Positions 10,339 through 21,417 of a stretch of DNA of 64,000 nt are shown piece after piece (positions within the stretch are counted from its first letter, which is position 1; every line of letters begins with the position of its first letter). Under the pieces are notes generated by a model. That model did no database searches. It was not told the origin of the DNA and saw only the letters and a list, made by a program, of their open reading frames with translations. The position numbers and the translations under genes are program-made. The DNA is from Cercophora sp. LCS_1 (taxonomy: Eukaryota; Ascomycota; Sordariomycetes; Sordariales; Lasiosphaeriaceae). The stretch is from the NCBI GenBank assembly GCA_036250225.1, contig JAPZLL010000001.1, positions 62,001 to 126,000 on the forward strand, written 5' to 3'.

Positions 10339-12117
10339 TGACTTTATTACTGGGTTCCGTCTGCGAGTTCCAGGGCCGAGCTTGGTTGCACGGCAGAAAT
10401 GCTGTGGGAGAAGGCCGTTTGGATGGAACATAGATGTCGCTGGATCCAGGATCCCCGCACGCAGGCCAACCTTCAGATTGCAGGAACGGGTTGAAAGGAC
10501 GCGGTTGGAGCAAGATGGTGGTTCGATCCGATCCCGAGCGGATGACGGCTGGTCGCGGTGGTTGTGGTTGCCCTAATGGCCAATTGAACTGGGCACGAGC
10601 CCGTCATTTTTGCAGCACGACCCACACACAAACGGCCACCACCAAATGGAAGGTACGTTGGGGATAAAGCCATCACAAACGGGCCGATCACGTTGGAGGA
10701 TTCAAGCTCCAAGGGAAGGAGCCACAAGACGTCGGGCACGCGTCGCAAGAAATTGGCAGGGGTTGAAGTCATCCCGCCGATCAGCCAAGCCTTGGCATGG
10801 GCCGCCAGCAGAAAAGAGTGTGAGCCAAGCCTAGTTCGGCAGGCGGTGAGGAAGCCTTGGTGGGGTTAGAGCGGCGCGCCTGTTCATTCCCGTCCTTCTG
10901 TCCTTGTTTTTCACTGTGACTTTTCGGCATCACAACCACATCCGCGCCCTTAGGGCGGGCACCTTGATCGATGTTTGGGCGTGCTGATGCAGCCCCCTCT
11001 GCGGGGTACAGCACACATCAGGGACGGCGGTTACATGGCAACGGCTGTAGATCTTCGCCCTTTGATGCAAAACACGATCAAAATGGAAGGTGCCACCTCT
11101 TGATCCAGCGAGGTTGCACTGCGTGTTGTTATTTCCATGGATCCCGTGGTTGATGATTTTTTTTTTTTTCCGACACCGCCCCGTCAACCACCTTTGACAG
11201 TCGCCGTCGCTCGATGACGATGATTTTCAACGGTGGTCAAGGTTGGATGGCTTTCAGTCGCCGAAATGTTCTGGCCAGGTCTTTTCCGAACGCCACCCGC
11301 CCGAGAGATCAGTTATCCCAGACATGACGCGCCGATAGTTGCTGCTGATCCGAATCTGCTTAGGGTCTTTGCATGCAGCCATCCGAGCGCCACCGTTGAG
11401 GTTATTAATCCCTGGGTCCTCGCATCTTTGCGCTCCGTCCGGGCCGGTTCGCACTCATCCTTCGAAGCGCCCAAATCACCGCTACTCAGATCTTGCTCAA
11501 GAATGAACAGGAAACGAAGGACGGTCGTCCACACAGTCACTGCATCCACTTTCCCCGCACTTCTCCACAGCGGCAGAAGACGGCTCTTCCGGCGGCACCT
11601 CCGGTGGCGGCAACAAGCTCTTCGGCACCCAGAGCACCCCTGTCACCCAGGCTGTCACCAACCGCTGACACCCAAGGCTTTTGCCATGTCATCGACTCGA
11701 GAGCCCGTGATTCCCCTCCCTCATCCCTCCTCCCTCGCCGGCGCCCAACCAAGAAGACAAACACTCGGCCCTTTTCCTTTGGCATGTCTTGGTGCGAGCC
11801 TCGGCGTGGCCCAATGATGCTTATTTCCACGTCCAATTGGCCTCAATGGTTGCATTGCGAGCTTGCTTTTTTTCGTCCCGCTGCCGCGTAACGTTGTTGT
11901 GGGCTTGCCTTGCAGGGTCATCTCACGTGGCTATTCTTCGCCAACGTCAACACTCGCATAGTTTGCAAAACATGTGAAAAGACGAGGACAGAATTATTCA
12001 TCGAGAACAACAGCACAACCCACGAAACCTAAGATCTCAGAGCGACCCAGATTGCACACCTAATTTCCGAGTTCTTCCCTGTGCTGACGTCTTGGTCGCA
12101 CAATCCCAACTCGTGCT
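10339..12117. other. Long intergenic region with one coding-like segment
   Basis: Apart from the coding-like segment at 11571-11668, I see no gene. It holds a T-tract at about 11157-11170 and several overlapping short frames without domains. Confidence 0.4.
11571..11668 (+). other. Orphan terminal-exon-like segment, Gly/Ser/Thr rich
   Basis: After an acceptor-like TTCTCCACAG, 98 nt read as AEDGSSGGTSGGGNKLFG followed by a short Thr/Gln/Val tail and TGA at 11666-11668. The codons are strongly C-ending, like highly expressed genes. No upstream exon with a compatible donor was found, so this may be the last exon of a small gene or a relic. A minus-strand frame overlaps it but has no comparable codon quality. 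Confidence 0.3.
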
Positions 12118-14891
12118 CTATGCCAAGGACCCCTCCCTCTCTGGTTGTGATCTCCTTCTCACACACCACTCTCCTATCCCCCGGATAGTCGTCCTGATCT
12201 TCGTTGCCATGGGCTGCTCTGGCTCTTCCAAGTCATCAAATGCGTTGTCCTCGCCCTCGTCCGAGTCCTCGCTCGTTTCTTCCGGTTCCGGTTCTTGCTT
12301 GCGCTTCTTCTGCTTCTTCTTTCTCTTCCCTCCTCCATCATCACCGCTCTCGGCCCTGCCATGATCATTGATCCTCGCATCGATGAAGTCACGAACTTCT
12401 CCATGGAAGAATGCCGCTCCGAAGACCACAAGCAGGAGAGTGGACAGCGGCACTCGTGCAGTGAAATTAGACATCGATTGAACTCCCACGTTGGGAAAAC
12501 ACTCACCAATATATGCCATCGCTACTTTGAGCGTGATCGGATCCTCCTGATTGTTCAACTCGGCAACATTCATGCCAAAGATAGACGTAAGGAAGGAGAG
12601 TGGAAAAAGATCTCGTGGAACCGAATTGCGCGGTTCAGTGTGCTGGAATAATTGAAGAAGAACCCCGAAACTTCGTTCAAGATGAGATGAGCCAGGTCAT
12701 AGCCACTGCGGATGTCCATGACTTTTTGTTTCAGGGTCCATAAAATGATCTTATCCAGGATGTTGCACTAAAATGTCTCGTCTTGCTCCCAATGTCGGTC
12801 AAAACAGGTTACCACGGTGTCTACGTGCTTATTCTAAGCTTTTCGGGGGTGAGCGCGGAGATAGAAGACACTTACCACAGCCCAGGAGCCAGAGCCAGAG
12901 CTGATCGACTACTAGAAGAGCTCTCTTTCCTTTGTTACGCCTGTCGGGATCAAACTTGGAAACTATCTGGTCCGTATCTCGGGCCTTGCTGGTGTCGCAT
13001 GTTGTCGAGTAGTACCACTGATCCAGGGTTCGCCGTAGATGGAGTGGCTTGGTCGGGTCGGGCAGTTGCGTAGCCATTAAGTCGACATAGAAACGTTTTG
13101 GTTCATGTTCCAGGTCAAGGCCCGGAAAGCTGACGGCGATGTCGGCCGGTTTCAGTGGCCAACCCCGTGTTCTAGGACCGCATTTCTTGATCTCCTCAAC
13201 CCACCGCGCTCGCCACTCCAACACGTTCTCGGCTCCCCAGTGTAGAAATGGTGCCTGGCAAAAGCAGGTTAGCTCGCATTCCTCGTGGAGTACATGGAGG
13301 CATACAAAGACTGCGATATTCGCCCCGCGGTGGACGAATTACGAATTTTGTCCTCCGCATCTCTGCTTCGGCATTCGAGAGGCCTTCTTCAAGATCTGCC
13401 TCGGCTGTGGAGATTTCTGTCAGATAATCAAGACGAACAGGAGAGCCCACTGACTTACATAGAGCTATCTCAAGACAGTTTGTTTGCATGTAGGAAGCCT
13501 TAACATTGTTGTCGCTGTTCATGTTGTGTAGAATGTCGTCCCACTTGTCGTTCGACAATATCGAACCTAGAGCAGCCTGCTTCTTTAACCCAACATCAAC
13601 ACACATCTTGGCCATCAGTTTCTACCGAAGACCAGTCAGGTTAAAGGGACACAATGCGTTGGAATTTACAACTTGCCTCGGCATCTTTCATGCTGTTCCA
13701 GGGAATATGGATCCATCGTAAAGATCTCCGCTGCTGTGTACCTTTGGAGCAGAATTCTTCCATGAGATCGTTGAGTGGTGTGGGAGACTCGATGACAGCT
13801 CCGCGGCTGAAATGACCGACGATGTAGCGCTCATTGTCAGCCAGCTGTGCGTCTCCGTTGAGATGAAAGTCAACCATGTACACGTCCGTTGTTGGGCTTA
13901 GTACCTCGCTCGTGGGCTCATCGGGTCCCGGCTCGGGTGTTGGAGCAGGGGCGGCTATCGGAACAAAGCACTCCTTTGACTGAGGCCGTTCATGGAACGG
14001 CTTCTCAAGGACCTTTCTTCTCGTGGGAACGTGAGGGTCCGGCTGAGTTTTGTTATGAAGCTCATCTTGGCAACGACGATATGGTCGGATGTGGGCGATG
14101 GTATTTCAGGGAGTGGTCGTTTGTCAATCTGATGTGGAGAGGGCATCTCACAGTATATATGTACCAAAGGCAGTCTCTCCTGCAAGCCATTAGCATCAAA
14201 TAATACCAGTGCCCTGGCCATGGGACTTACGTATTCTGTGATTCGCCCATTTTGAGTCACGATGATATCTCCTGAGCTGGTTGTTTGAGTGTCGCGTGCT
14301 TGGTCCGATCGTTTTCCGAATTTCCCCACCTTCAAAACATCGAATTGTCGAGTAGGCTGTCGCTTTACATATGCGAGTCATCCATTACGGCAATGCGGTA
14401 AGCGTTTGGGATTGCAAATAGGGCTGCTGGTGTGCATTGGTAGTGTGTGTTGGTGGTGTGATGGCCGCCACCATGCACAAGCTTGGATGGTGGCAAGGAC
14501 GATGCCAGCTGCACCACCTTCTTTCAGCGGCATTTAAATGCTGAGAAATGGTCAAGTCAGCTTCCTCTCCGTTATCGTGACTCGGTGGCCTCCGGCGCCG
14601 TTGTGTCGCTTCTCTGAGATCGTCACTTTTTTCGAGATCGATTGATGGTTTCGTGGCTGAATAGATCAGACGAGAAGCATGGGATTTTGTGAAACATCCC
14701 TCACCACTCGAAGAAAAATTATCACTGCATGATGGCCCGGGGCTTCCTTTTGGGTCGTGGCGCGAGTCTTGGGAACAAGATGTGGAAGTCACGGCCAATT
14801 TGCGGCTGGCACCTTCCACCTTCCGCCTTCCGCTGCGGATACCACCCCTGATCAGAGACCTGCATTGCTCCTCATCAGCCTGTCTGGACAT
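12118..14891 (-). pseudogene. Decayed CorA-like magnesium/metal transporter gene
   Basis: Recognisable pieces appear in the right order: GDIIVTQNGRI, PLVHIYCEM, SLRWIHIPWNSMKDAE, LRRTLDQWYYST, LLVVDQLWLWLLG, RSGYDLAHLILNE, LNRAIRFHEIF, PLSFLTSIFGMN (CorA-type GMN) and a C-terminal helix, then an acidic/basic tail. Introns at 14180-14230, 13622-13676 (a GC-AG intron), 12821-12875 and others remain clean. The frame is broken by a base loss near 14009-14022, a second shift near 13333-13350 and an in-frame TAG at 12768-12770. FHEIF is fused directly to FPLSFLTS near 12600-12610, removing the usual helical region of roughly a hundred or more residues. The N-terminal part above 14345 is uncertain; an ATG at 14891 opens a plausible frame. 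The lesions make a working full-length protein unlikely. Confidence 0.75.
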
Positions 14892-14914
14892 TGGACAAAT
14901 CGTATCAATAGCTT

Positions 14915-15459
14915 TCAAGATGGTACAAAGTTCTTCCCATCCTTCTTGTGAAGGTGCAGCACTTCAAAGTCAAAGTCATCCAACATGCGAACCTACGCCA
15001 ACAGTCAGCACTTCGCGCCTGCCATAAGTCGAGCTTGAAGAGGGTACCCACATTGATGCCCACGACGTCGCCTGCCCAAGACTTCCACGAGCCCTCTGGG
15101 TCCAAGCAAATGCTACTTCCGCAACGGCCACAAAATTTGTGCGCTTTCTTCATCATGGCAAACCGGTACTCCTGCATTTCATCCTCTCCAGAGAGCCACT
15201 CAATCTCGCTGCGCTCGGGGTAGATCAACAGATAGCCGTTGCGAGCGCAGATACTGCAGTCGCACATCTTGACGGGAACGTGGTATCCGGGTTCTCGAGT
15301 CAACACTGGATGCTGAATACGAAACCGAACCGCGCCGCAATGGCATCCCCCAGTATGCTCAACATTAGGCATCGGGTCGTCGTTGAAACGCCACACGATG
15401 GTGTCAGGGGGTCGTTGAGTCGGTGCTGCCTCAGCGCTTGTGTTTGCGGTTTCCGACAT
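14915..15459 (-). CDS. GFA/CENP-V-type zinc-binding enzyme (161 aa)
   Basis: The family is named for a glutathione-dependent formaldehyde-activating enzyme, though most fungal members are uncharacterised. Exons are 15459-15052 and 14992-14915. The 59-nt intron has donor GTGGGT, branch CTGAC and acceptor GCGTAG. Splicing gives GINVRMLDDFDFEVLHLHKKDG instead of a nonsense tail. Zinc ligands are visible: GGCHCGAVRF, KMCDCSICARNG and KFCGRCGSS. Length is normal for the family. The 3' end abuts the CorA pseudogene on the same strand. Probable cytosolic enzyme; substrate unknown. Confidence 0.9.
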
Positions 15460-16301
15460 GGTTGTCTTTTATTTGAGTTGGACTTGTGATAGGCGGAGAT
15501 GAAAAGACAGAACCCCACCAGGCGTGCTTTGGCAGTCCTTATGAATGGGTCGATCAGCGTCGCCTGCGCCGCCAACCTGCAGAAGCTGTGGGCGATTTCG
15601 CTGTCCCAAGAGGGCAGGTGGGAAATTCGTGTCGAAAATTAGTGACTGACATGCTGCAGCGGCTAAGGTATGTCTACCGCAAGATCTTTCCAAAACGATG
15701 TTGCTTCTCGTTTCGCGGTTGATGATCTCGAACGGCTGATGGGCTTGGAAACAGCGAGTACACCACCCTAAAATCGACACCACACGAATTTGCTTCCCCT
15801 TCTTCGGAACTGAGCAGCCGCCGCCATAGCCTGAGCCAGACGGAGCGAGACTGAGCGAGGGGGCCACTGTTCTGGGCTGCCTCGGCTATAGTTGCTGCGC
15901 CTTAAAATGGCGGTGGAATTGCGAGGACCTAATTCTGGGACCTCGCACCGCCACCACCACCTAGCCGCGCTTTCCTTCAGTTTAACAATAGGAGAGAAAG
16001 AAAATCTACAACATGTTGATAAACCATATATATTATATTTGTAGTTTAAAGTATTCCTGTAGACCTTTTCTAGTATCTCTGAGCCCGTTGCGCCTAGGTC
16101 GAATTGTCCATTTTCTCGAACATCCTATTATGGTAGATACTCCTTTCACAAAGGTTTAACAATGACTAGATAGTGCGGTATAAATCATTACGGTTCAGCC
16201 CTATGACTGGTGATTGCTAATAGAGAGATTCAGGGGGAGGGAGTCGCTACCTGCTCTAGCCGTGGGTCGAACGTCGTCCCTATTCCAACCGCGTAGTTTC
16301 A
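15460..16301. other. Intergenic, AT-richer in its right half
   Basis: GFA promoter plus an AT-rich tract around 16010-16150. I see no gene with supportable structure; a 132-codon minus-strand frame at 15469-15867 has no domain. Confidence 0.4.
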
Positions 16302-16593
16302 TTACATGTTACCCTCAGCCTCTCGAACCCGCCACGTCAGCCGCTTACAGATGTCCTCGAACTTCTCCTCGGTCAAGCGTCGTGTCACTCCCAGCTCGCC
16401 GGAGCAAATCCTGTCAGCCATCGAAGACGTGTCGTAGATGAAGGACGCGAGAGCGTCGCCAGGGGACTTGGCGGTGCCAGAGACGCTGCCTTGGGTGTTA
16501 GATCCGCCGCAGCACGCGTCATCGATTGACTCGGTTTACTTGCCTCGCTCCGGTGGTTGAGTTAGCCGAGGTGTCTTGGGGGGGAGAGCTCAT
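16302..16593 (-). CDS. Small unknown protein (77 aa), spliced by a GC-AG intron
   Basis: Exons are 16593-16544 and 16485-16302. The start MSSPPQDTSANSTTG joins, through a 58-nt intron with donor GCAAGT, branch CTAAC and acceptor GGCAG, to SVSGTAKSPGDALASFIYD and RRLTEEKFEDICKRLTW, ending at TAA. A Ser/Thr/Pro-rich head and a helical charged tail are visible; no domain is recognised. Frame continuity across the intron and good codons argue for a real gene, but it is short and flanked by AT-rich sequence, so it could be a relic. Confidence 0.45.
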
Positions 16594-17412
16594 TGTTGTG
16601 GAGGATGTGCGATTTTTCTGTGAAGTGGCTGCTTGGCAGAGAGGAGGGGATGCTCCGATGGGCTTGTCGGTTTGATGTTGTGAGTTACGGGGAGAATGAA
16701 CCAGGATTTTGGGCCCGTACGTTTCCAGCTTGCTAGAATTTGAGCTGCCAGTCTTTTTGCTTTAAGCATATCAACACGTAAAACTCTGCACTTCACACCT
16801 GGAGTTCATTACGCAGCGCCCTAAGCACTCCAATCCCTCATCCGCTAGAGAGGATGTATACCAAACAGTCAGGCAAACATGTAGAAAACCCTTCAGATGA
16901 CATGTTGATATCTATTTTTGCGCTGCTAAAGGTGGCCGGGTCCTCAGAGCCAGGATTTTAACATTACGCTAGGAGCGTAGAACTCTTCACCAAAGGTTAG
17001 AGTATTTGATACAGTTACCAGATATGTAAAGTGACTATAAGCATTTGGGTGGTCGTCGATTTTAGGATGGTGAAACAGAGCAGCCTCCCGGACGTCATCG
17101 TCAAAGGTCCTCACTTTCCCTTATGGGGTTTCTCATCACCCGGTCAATGCTGGCATTTCCATAACCCACATCGTAAATACGTGAAATAAGTGATGTTACG
17201 AGTATGGCCACGCTCACCGTGAAAACGATATCCATGGTCATCATGTGTGTGCCACAGGCAGCGGGCAGCTGGCATGTTGGTGGGGTATTCTTTGTCGGTC
17301 CGGGTCATTCCGGCCGGCCGTCAAGCGGGGTAATCCAACTTTAGCCCGTCCATGACCAAAAAAAGCCACGAGACTCTTCTTCACGCGGACTCTTCTCTCC
17401 CGGCCAAACTCC
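16594..17412. other. AT-rich intergenic region
   Basis: No coding signal on either strand. Base composition is noticeably lower in G+C than the flanks, suggesting old repeat-derived sequence. Confidence 0.4.
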
Positions 17413-18861
17413 ATGGAAAGCTGGCTTAAACTGTCGGGAGCGACAGGCTTGGACGGCCTCGAGCTTGCCGATTTCCCGGACACTGGGCGCGGTATCCGAG
17501 CACTGCGGTCTTTCAAGAAAGAAGAGGAGATTCTCACCATTCCAAGTGGCAATCTCTGGACGGTCGAGCATGCATACGCTGATCCTCTCCTTGGACCAGC
17601 TCTGCGCTCTGTGCGGCCGCCCTTGTCTGTCGAAGACACCTTGGTTACGTACCTTCTCTTTATCCGATCTCGCGAGTCAGGATACGATGGCATGCGGAGC
17701 CATGTGGCGGCGTTGCCTCTAAGCTACTCCTCCAGCATCTTCTTCACAGAGGACGAGTTAGAGGTTTGCGCTGGAACCTCGCTGTACACCATCACAAAGC
17801 AGCTGAGCCAATCGATCGAAGATGATTACAAGGCCTTGCTTGTTCGAGCACTTGTGCGGCATCGGGATCTTTTTCCACTTACCAAATTCACCATGGAGGA
17901 CGTAAGTGATATATTAGACATTCGTTGAATTCAGATATTTACGGCTTGTTCTAGTACAAGTGGGCTCTTTGCACCGTCTGGAGTCGTTCGATGGATTTCG
18001 CACTGCCCGATGGAAAGTCGCTTCGACTTTTGGCGCCCTTTGCAGATATGTTGAACCACTCATCCGAGGTCAAGCAATGTCACATCTACAATGCTTCGTC
18101 TGGGAATCTCTCTGTCGTCGCAGGGAAAGACTACAAAACCGGAGATCAAGTATGTTTATCTTGGTCTCTTACAGTAGTCGCTAATTCATGCTCAGGTTTT
18201 TATCAACTACGGACCTATTCCGAGCAACCGCCTTTTACGTCTCTACGGCTTTGTCGTGCCCGGGAATCCCAACGACAGCTATGACCTCGTTCTCGCAACG
18301 CACCCTCAGGCGCCGCTCTTCGAGCTAAAGCAGAGGCTTTGGGCGTCGGCTGGGCTCGACTCGACCTGCACCATTCCCCTCACTCTCACCGATCCACTGC
18401 CGAACAACGTCCTTCGATACCTCCATATTCAGCGATCAGACGAGTCGGATCTCGCTCCAAGTGCGCGTCGAAACACCAGCGACTCGAACGAAGTGGAAAT
18501 ACTGCGGTTCTTGGTAGAATCTTTCTCTCATCTTCTTAGCAATTTTAGAACGCCGTTAGAAACGCTAGAGAAAGAACTCGCGGAGGGTGTCTATTCAGGA
18601 AACGCGTGGGCTGCGGCGCACGTTAGCTTGGGCGAACAGCGGGTGTTGACATTGGCGAAAAAGAAGGCGGAGGAGTTGCTGTTGGCGGCGGAGAGCGGAA
18701 GCAGCTCGACGCTGGAGCGATGCGCGAACTGCAGAAAGGTTTTTGCACAGTTGATGCTGTGTGGGAGGTGCAAAGCCGTTTCGTATTGTGGGCGAAATTG
18801 CCAAGTCGCTCATTACAAAGAGCACAAGGCAACATGTCGAGCTCCCACATCCAAGAGTTGA
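17413..18861 (+). CDS. SET-domain protein with C-terminal MYND zinc finger (449 aa)
   Basis: Probable protein lysine methyltransferase. Exons are 17413-17901, 17955-18149 and 18196-18861, all joined in phase 0 (donors GTAAGT and GTATGT; acceptors TTCTAG and CTCAG). The SET parts are split as in SETD3/Rubisco-LSMT-type enzymes: DFPDTGRGIRA near the N-terminus, then FADMLNHSSEV (the NH core) and VFINYGPIPSNRLLRLYGF. A helical substrate-binding-like region follows, then MYND cysteines and histidine from CANCRKVF to HKATC. Substrate and location unknown. Confidence 0.9.
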
Positions 18862-18978
18862 GCGGTAATGGGGGGAATGAATGTTTTGATAGCTCGTTCC
18901 AGACTGAATCTACCTTTGGTTGCTCGAAGAGATTAGACTCCGTCCTTAAAAGAGGCGATGACCCCAACCCCCTAGGTA

Positions 18979-21040
18979 TCATAAAATACAACAGCGGCCT
19001 AATACACACGGCTTCTTCGCTGTCTCGGGTTCCGTCATCGTCGTAGGATCAATGGCACTGCCTTCGTTCTGTTCAGAAGCAGAACCAGCAGCAGCAAGTA
19101 TCGAGTCCCAAACCTTCTGATTCGGAATGACAGTCCGCCCCCTGACCGACGCCCCGCCCTCAATCCTCACCCCGATGTGAAACCCCTCAGCGGGCCACTT
19201 GGAGCTGCACAAGAGAACCAGCCTTTCTTGCTGTTGCTGCTGGGTCACCATCGACAACCTCGTTTCCCGGTGAACCACCCCAAGCAAAGGACCATGGGAC
19301 GTCGACAAGCGCACTACATCCGCTACCTCCAGCACCCTATCCGCGGTAGGCAGCGACGTGCCGCACATAAGGCAGACCAAGAACCGTTTCAGTTCGCGTG
19401 CAAAAGCCTCCTCGGGAGCACCTCCATCACGGGTAAGCAGCTGGTCAAATGAGAGGACCCCTTCCGTTCGCAGCGACGACCCTTCCATGCCTCCCTGAGG
19501 CAGCAGGTACTCCGCAACCGCGATGCTCATGAACTCTTGCGTAAAATACTGGTGCAAGAGAGGGCTGGACGCCGTCCCATCGTTGTTAATGATATTGCGC
19601 CGCGCAAGACCAGTGCAGGGTCCGGAAGGGGATGCCAGCGCCACGTGATGCTTCACGTTGACGAATCCCTTCCAGTCCTTTTTCAGAAACTCCAGCCCAG
19701 TCGGTATGGCATCAATCTCTTGTAGGTTGAGAATGGCTCCAGGGACGAGGCCGGCACGCCTTCGCCCAGTACTTGGGCTCTGCGTCGACTCCTCTTTGGT
19801 AATGTTGTCCATGGTGAAAGTGTCATACGCCTCGCCAATGTTCGAGGGCCCATCCGCTAGCCACGGCAGTGCGCTCTCTGTGGCTCTCCGGGTGGGACCG
19901 CTCAGCCCTTGCGGAACCTTGGGCGTGAGCTGGAAGTTTGCGCTCACGGCGGGTTGGGCCATGGCGTCGCGTAGCAGCTCGGGAAAGCTCATCTTGCGCG
20001 CTCCCTTGGAGGGGACTTTGTAGCCCGCTATGTCGGGAAAGACGGCGAGTACGTAGTCACACGGCTTGGTGGTGCGGCGCTGGCTCCTCCACGCCGCCAT
20101 GATGGGGTTATATCTCGGGTCGGGCCCCGGTTCGCACTCGTAAACAAGACTGAAGTTGACGCGGTGTCGGTAGACCACGTCGATGTAGAGACTGAACAAC
20201 AGGGAAGCCTCATCCGCGGAGGTGTCCTGTGATTGCTCCCTTTTCCCGTGGTAGGCGAGCTTGTCGAGGAGAAACTCTTCGACTAGGAACCGCTTTTCCA
20301 GAAGGGTTCCATGGGCGATCCAGGCTCTCACTGGTCCTTGGCTGTCTCTCATTGGCTCTCTCTCGAGGCGCGCACAGGAAACGGGCTGGAGGACGACGAA
20401 GCGGAGCATGTTGGCGTAAAGTCCCTCCTGTCGCGTCCACAGCCTCTCAAACCACGGGTCCGTGAAGAGGAAGTGCGGGCAGGATCTCCCGTGGGCGAGC
20501 TCCTCTTCCTGGAACGCCTCTGAGCTGAGAGGTCTTGTTTCGAAAGCCTGCACGACCGTGTCTTGCCAGTGCTGGCACACAGGGCTCTCGATGAGGACCT
20601 TGACACACCGGCTGGACTTGTATACTGCGGGAATAGCCATGAGCTGGTCGGCGATGCTAATGGTGGGCGAGTCGGTCTGGTCGATGCAGAAGAGATCCAT
20701 CCAGAACCAGTCATCCCCGCAGATGTCGTCGCGTCGGAGGATGGTGAGAATATCTCTCTTACCGGGGCTCAAAGAGACCTTCCCTGAGCAGTGATGATGG
20801 GCAGTTAGAGTCACCATAGTGCCCTCTCTGTCTCATACAAAGACAGCGAGAGAGTGTGTGTGAGATAGAATAGAGGATCTCACATTTGACACCGTCTACA
20901 GTGAATTCCTCAACGGTTTCAGGGGTTCCCCAGACATGGGAAATGGCGATATAGTCGTCGTCTATCGTTGCGTCGGGTTTGTACTCGATGTAGAGCGAGC
21001 CGTCGGGCCGCTCGCATACCCGTACGAGGTATATCTCCAT
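18979..21040 (-). CDS. HET-domain protein ending in a CaaX-like box (653 aa)
   Basis: HET domains trigger cell death in fungal non-self recognition; individual members are mostly untested. Exons are 21040-20884 and 20783-18979. The 100-nt intron (GTGAGA...TGCTCAG) restores DGVKWKVSLSPGKRDIL. HET motifs: DYIAISHVWGTPETVEEF, DDWFWMDLFCIDQTD and DPWFERLWTRQEGLYA. The rest is a large variable region. The last residues are KKPCVLGRCCIL: CCIL fits a CaaX prenylation box with X=Leu, preceded by Cys residues. The start at 21040 puts MEIYLVRV first; an upstream in-frame non-ATG frame is ignored. Confidence 0.88.
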
Positions 21041-21417
21041 GCTGAAAGTTAGTACGCCTTCAACCCTTGGCACCCGAGGCTGAAATTAGGTGGGGTAAAG
21101 GTGCTGGGACTGAGGGAGATTATATGAAGAACTCAGGCACTGCATTTCAGCGGGGAAACTCGGGGTTTGCAGCTGGACTCTTAGTGCCTAACCCGGTTAC
21201 GTGCATCTTCAGCTTCGTGCGGCCACATCGTATAGCCAATAAAATTGGAGCGAAAGCTTGCAACTGCGCAGCATACCTACCTACTGGCAAATTCCTTCTA
21301 TAAGAGGGCTGTTTATGCAATTGAACAATATGGCATCAACATAAAAGTAGCATACGACATCCGTGTGATATTTATAGTGATTGGTTTCATTACTCATACG
21401 GAAGCCTGATATCGGCC
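21041..21417. other. Intergenic, no gene seen
   Basis: HET promoter and PIN-like gene 3' flank; no coding signal found. Confidence 0.5.

Noticed and set aside
11233..11817. 194-codon plus-strand frame as a gene
   Set aside because: Composition unlike the neighbouring genes, no domain; it overlaps a better coding signal in another frame at 11571-11668.
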